A stretch of 9,361 nucleotides of DNA. It comes from Archangium sp. (GTDB taxonomy: Bacteria > Myxococcota > Myxococcia > Myxococcales > Myxococcaceae). Numbering within the stretch: position 1 is the first letter of the stretch; every line of letters starts with the position of its first letter. The notes under the pieces were generated by a model. The model saw only the letters and a list, made by a program, of their open reading frames with translations, was not told the origin of the DNA and did no database searches. Location of the stretch: contig JAEUJR010001115.1 of assembly GCA_016793585.1 (NCBI GenBank), forward strand, positions 1 to 9,361, in the 5' to 3' direction. Shown here one piece after another: positions 7,154-9,361 of the stretch. A program made the translations under genes and the position numbers.

Positions 7154-7204
7154 TGGGACGACACGGTTGATCAAGTGCACTGGCGGGGCCGTGTCGTTAG
7201 CCCA
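7154..7204. promoter_or_regulatory. Stem-loop with perfect 9-bp arms just before the response-regulator start
   Basis: ACGACACGG (7158-7166) and CCGTGTCGT (7189-7197) are exact inverse complements. TGGG (7154-7157) can extend the stem with CCCA (7201-7204) across a three-base bulge. The 22-nt loop begins with two abutting small palindromes, TTGATCAA (7167-7174) and GTGCAC (7175-7180). The structure ends 6 nt before the ATG at 7211, where no Shine-Dalgarno is visible, so it could be an operator or a translation-control element. The symmetry is seen; the role is inferred. Confidence 0.45.
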
Positions 7205-7210
7205 CGCTCC

Positions 7211-7615
7211 ATGCCGAACAGTCATCCTCGCGTGCTCGTCGTCGACGACGACCCCGGTGTGCTCCAGAGCCTCAAGCTGCTCCTCGAAGACGACTGCGAG
7301 GTGACGTGTGAAGCGTCTCCTGTGAACGCGCTCACGCTGGCCAGACACAGCGCCTTCGACGTCATCGTCACCGACTTCAAGATGCCGCAGATGACGGGCG
7401 GCGAGTTCGCCAGGGCAGTGAAGGAGCAGGTCTCTCCCACGCCGTACCTGTTGATGCTCACCGGCACGCCCCAGTCGGTGACGCACCAGACGGTGGGCGC
7501 GCAAGAGCTGGTGATGGTGCTCGCCAAGCCCTTCGACCCCGACCGCCTCCTGCGCATGGTGACGCAGGTCGGCCGGCTCGGGCTCATTCGGCGCGGCGTC
7601 GTCGCCAGCACGTGA
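7211..7615 (+). CDS. Single-domain response regulator (receiver only)
   Basis: A 134-residue CheY-like receiver with nothing after it. The acidic pocket is D12-D14 (VLVVDDDP), the phospho-acceptor is Asp55 (VIVTDFKMP), the switch Thr is T84 (LLMLTGTP) and the conserved Lys is K106 (AKPFD), so it should be phosphorylatable. With no DNA-binding or enzymatic output domain, it probably acts by binding a partner or as a phosphorelay intermediate. ATG 7211 puts the first beta strand at residue 7 as usual. The frame is open to an ATG at 7112, but those 33 extra residues have no domain character. No Shine-Dalgarno precedes 7211, which makes the start less certain. The stop overlaps the start of the histidine kinase, its likely phosphodonor. 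Confidence 0.9.
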   Translation: MPNSHPRVLVVDDDPGVLQSLKLLLEDDCEVTCEASPVNALTLARHSAFDVIVTDFKMPQMTGGEFARAVKEQVSPTPYLLMLTGTPQSVTHQTVGAQELVMVLAKPFDPDRLLRMVTQVGRLGLIRRGVVAST

Positions 7616-8877
7616 TGCGTGAAGACCAGGCCGTTCGTGCAGCGTTGCGGGCCGAGCAGCTCGGCAACGCGCGCCGCACCCACCTCGTGCGCGTCGTCGC
7701 GGTCACGTTCTTCTTCGGCCTCTTCGTGGTGCTCGCCGTCGTTCAGCAGGACCGCACCTGGGCGACCGACTTCACCGCCCTCGGTGCGTACTGGAGCGGC
7801 GCCCTGCTGGTGGCGGTGCTCGCGCGCTCCAGTGAGCGGCTCGGCGCGGTGTTGACGCTGGCGCCCGTCTTCCTCGACATGCCCTTCGTGTACGTCGTGC
7901 AGCGCGCGAGCCTGCCGACGACGCCCGTTCCCAGCGCGGTGGCGGGCTTCACGCTGGGCGTCTTCGTGCTGCTGCTCATTCTCGCGATGTTCTCGCTCTC
8001 GCGCTGGCAGGTGGTGGTGGCGACGGTGACGGGCGCCGTGCTCGAGGTGTCGCTGCAGCGCGAGGCGAACGTGAGCGTCGGCGGCCAGGTGTCGGCGGTG
8101 GCGGTGATGGCCGTCGCGGGCGTGCTCGTCGCGTTCTCGGGCAGCCGGCTTCGCGCGCTGTTGGTCGCGACGTCTCGGCAACAGAAGCTCGCCGCGCTGG
8201 GCCAGCTGTCGGCGGCCGTCGGGCACGACCTGCGCAACCCGCTCTCGGCGGTGACGACGTCGCTCTTCACCCTGCGCAGGCGGCTCGAGAAGACGGGGGT
8301 GGTGCTCGACGAGAAGGCCGCCTCGGCCCTCGCGCTCGCCGAGCGGGAGCTGCAGGCCAGTCAGCGCATCATCACCGACCTGCTCGACTACGCGCGTGAA
8401 CAGCCCCTCGAGCGGGTGCCCACCGCGCTCGCGCCGCTCGTTCGTGAGGCCGTCGACCTCGTGCGCCACCGCGACGGCATCGAGGTGAAGCTGGCCGTGC
8501 CCGACGTGACGGTGCCGCTGGCGAGAGACCGGTTTCGCCAGGTGCTGGTGAACCTCGTGCAGAACGCGTGCGAGGCGATTCCCGAGGGGCGCCCGGGGCT
8601 CGTCGAGGTCGTCGCGTCGGTCGACGCGGCAGGAGCGCTCATGCTCCACGTTCGTGACGACGGCGCGGGCATCGACGAGCCGACGCGCGCGCGGCTGTTC
8701 GAGCCGCTCTTCACCACGAAGAAAGACGGCACCGGCCTGGGCCTGTCCATCGTCGAGTCGCTGGTGAAGCAGCACGAGGGCTCGGTGTCGGTGGCCTCGG
8801 CAGAAGGGCAGGGCACCACCTTCACGATTCGGCTCGACGCCTCGACGGGAGCAGCGCCCACCCGAAATTCGGACTAG
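7615..8877 (+). CDS. Membrane-bound sensor histidine kinase
   Basis: 420 residues. Five or six hydrophobic segments (about 27-44, 57-71, 77-96, 108-128, 131-146, 160-176) form a membrane-embedded sensor with almost no periplasmic loop, suggesting it senses the membrane or an intramembrane ligand. A dimerisation/phosphotransfer domain follows with H-box LGQLSAAVGHDLRNPL and phosphorylated His204. The ATPase domain has N-box NLVQNACE (N317), G1 DDGAG (348-352), F-box LFEPLFTTK (361-369) and G2 GTGLGL (372-377), so all catalytic motifs are intact. There is no PAS, HAMP or receiver domain. The ATG at 7615 shares its A with the regulator's TGA (GTGATG; GTG 7612 is also possible), implying translational coupling. 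The likely partner is the receiver just upstream. Signal unknown. Confidence 0.93.
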   Translation: MREDQAVRAALRAEQLGNARRTHLVRVVAVTFFFGLFVVLAVVQQDRTWATDFTALGAYWSGALLVAVLARSSERLGAVLTLAPVFLDMPFVYVVQRASLPTTPVPSAVAGFTLGVFVLLLILAMFSLSRWQVVVATVTGAVLEVSLQREANVSVGGQVSAVAVMAVAGVLVAFSGSRLRALLVATSRQQKLAALGQLSAAVGHDLRNPLSAVTTSLFTLRRRLEKTGVVLDEKAASALALAERELQASQRIITDLLDYAREQPLERVPTALAPLVREAVDLVRHRDGIEVKLAVPDVTVPLARDRFRQVLVNLVQNACEAIPEGRPGLVEVVASVDAAGALMLHVRDDGAGIDEPTRARLFEPLFTTKKDGTGLGLSIVESLVKQHEGSVSVASAEGQGTTFTIRLDASTGAAPTRNSD

Positions 8878-8890
8878 TCATGCCCCCGTG

Positions 8891-9361
8891 ATGCTCCTTC
8901 GCATTGCCTTTCTCTCGTTGTGGCAGGCCCGCCGCCGCACCGGAGCGCTCGGCACCGCCATCGCCTTCGTCTCGATGCTGCTCGTGCTCATGCTCGGCAT
9001 CGCCGAAGGCATGAACCAGTCGCTCATCGAGTCTTCGACGACGCTCATGAGCGGCCACATCAACGTCGCCGGCTTCTTCAAGGTGACGGCGGGCCAGGCC
9101 GCGCCGGTGGTGACGAAGGCGAAAGACCTGACGGCCTTCGTGCGCAAAGAGGTGCCCGAGGCCGTCTACATCGCGTCTCGTGGTCGCGGCTTCGCGAAGG
9201 TCATCGGCGACCAGGGCGCCACGCTCATCGGCCTCTCGGGCGTCACCATCGACGAAGAGAAGGGCCTCGCCGAGGTGCTGCGCATCAAAGAGGGCGCGCT
9301 CGCCGACCTGCGCAAGCCGAACTCCATTCTGCTCTTCGAAGACCAGGCCGCCACGCTCGAC
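8891..9361 (+). CDS. FtsX/LolC-like ABC transporter permease, N-terminal part (cut by window)
   Basis: 157 codons are visible, open to the window end. The Arg-rich start MLLRIAFLSLWQARRRTG is typical of the cytoplasmic amphipathic start of LolC/E and MacB-type permeases. One membrane helix (about 19-39) follows and then the beginning of an extracytoplasmic domain with MSGHINV (54-60). This resembles ITGHLQV at the same place in the permease at 1306, so the two proteins are distant paralogues. The start is ATG 8891, or GTG 8888 directly before it; no Shine-Dalgarno is seen. It lies 13 nt after the kinase stop on the same strand, so it probably belongs to the receiver-kinase operon. The ATPase and C-terminal helices must lie beyond the window. 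Confidence 0.85.
   Translation, partial: MLLRIAFLSLWQARRRTGALGTAIAFVSMLLVLMLGIAEGMNQSLIESSTTLMSGHINVAGFFKVTAGQAAPVVTKAKDLTAFVRKEVPEAVYIASRGRGFAKVIGDQGATLIGLSGVTIDEEKGLAEVLRIKEGALADLRKPNSILLFEDQAATLD

Noticed and set aside
7112..7210. N-terminal extension of the response regulator from ATG 7112
   Set aside because: No ribosome site, no domain character, and it would run through both stem-loops of the intergenic region; the receiver fold starts just after 7211.
7222..8775. Minus-strand open frame of 517 codons
   Set aside because: It is opposite the receiver and histidine kinase, which have all catalytic motifs; the product is Arg/His-rich shadow sequence.
1..9361. Mobile element, CRISPR, tRNA or rRNA
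   Set aside because: No transposase or integrase motif, no regular spaced repeats, no tRNA or rRNA sequence seen; the only tandem repeat is coding.

Overview
The window is GC-rich DNA with strong codon-position bias, dense gene packing and stop/start overlaps. It encodes a lipoprotein that has a lipobox, a short Cys cluster, a long Gly/Ser/Ala-rich linker and a folded C-terminal domain. That combination, with the FtsX/LolC-type permeases and a simple two-component pair, suggests a deltaproteobacterium, most likely a member of the Myxococcota. The taxonomic call is inference from style only; there is no rRNA or tRNA in the window.

Left part (1-3648): a divergent pair, qorB (NAD(P)H:quinone oxidoreductase of the E. 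coli YtfG type, minus strand, cut by the window edge) and an HxlR-type redox regulator (QorR/YtfH type, plus strand). They share a 104-bp intergenic region holding two abutting palindromes, which I read as the regulator's operators. A large FtsX-family ABC permease subunit follows the regulator with almost no gap and has an unusually large (about 590-residue) extracytoplasmic part.

Middle part (3584-7087): a hypothetical minus-strand protein whose last 21 codons overlap the permease 3' end tail-to-tail. A hypothetical four-helix membrane protein diverges from it. Next comes a predicted lipoprotein whose Gly-rich linker contains three near-identical 57-bp in-frame repeats. The following 123-bp gap holds two stem-loops.

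Right part (7211-9361): a receiver-only response regulator, a membrane-bound histidine kinase whose start overlaps the regulator's stop, and the first 157 codons of a second FtsX/LolC-like permease 13 bp downstream. All read the same way and look like one operon. The receiver has no output domain, so any signalling output must go through protein contact or another phosphotransfer partner.

I found no mobile element, CRISPR array, RNA gene or integrase. The most notable items are the qorB/qorR tandem operator, the receiver-kinase-permease operon, the outsized permease ectodomain, the in-frame minisatellite and the unassigned minus-strand protein. I do not see convincing evidence for a wholly new system.
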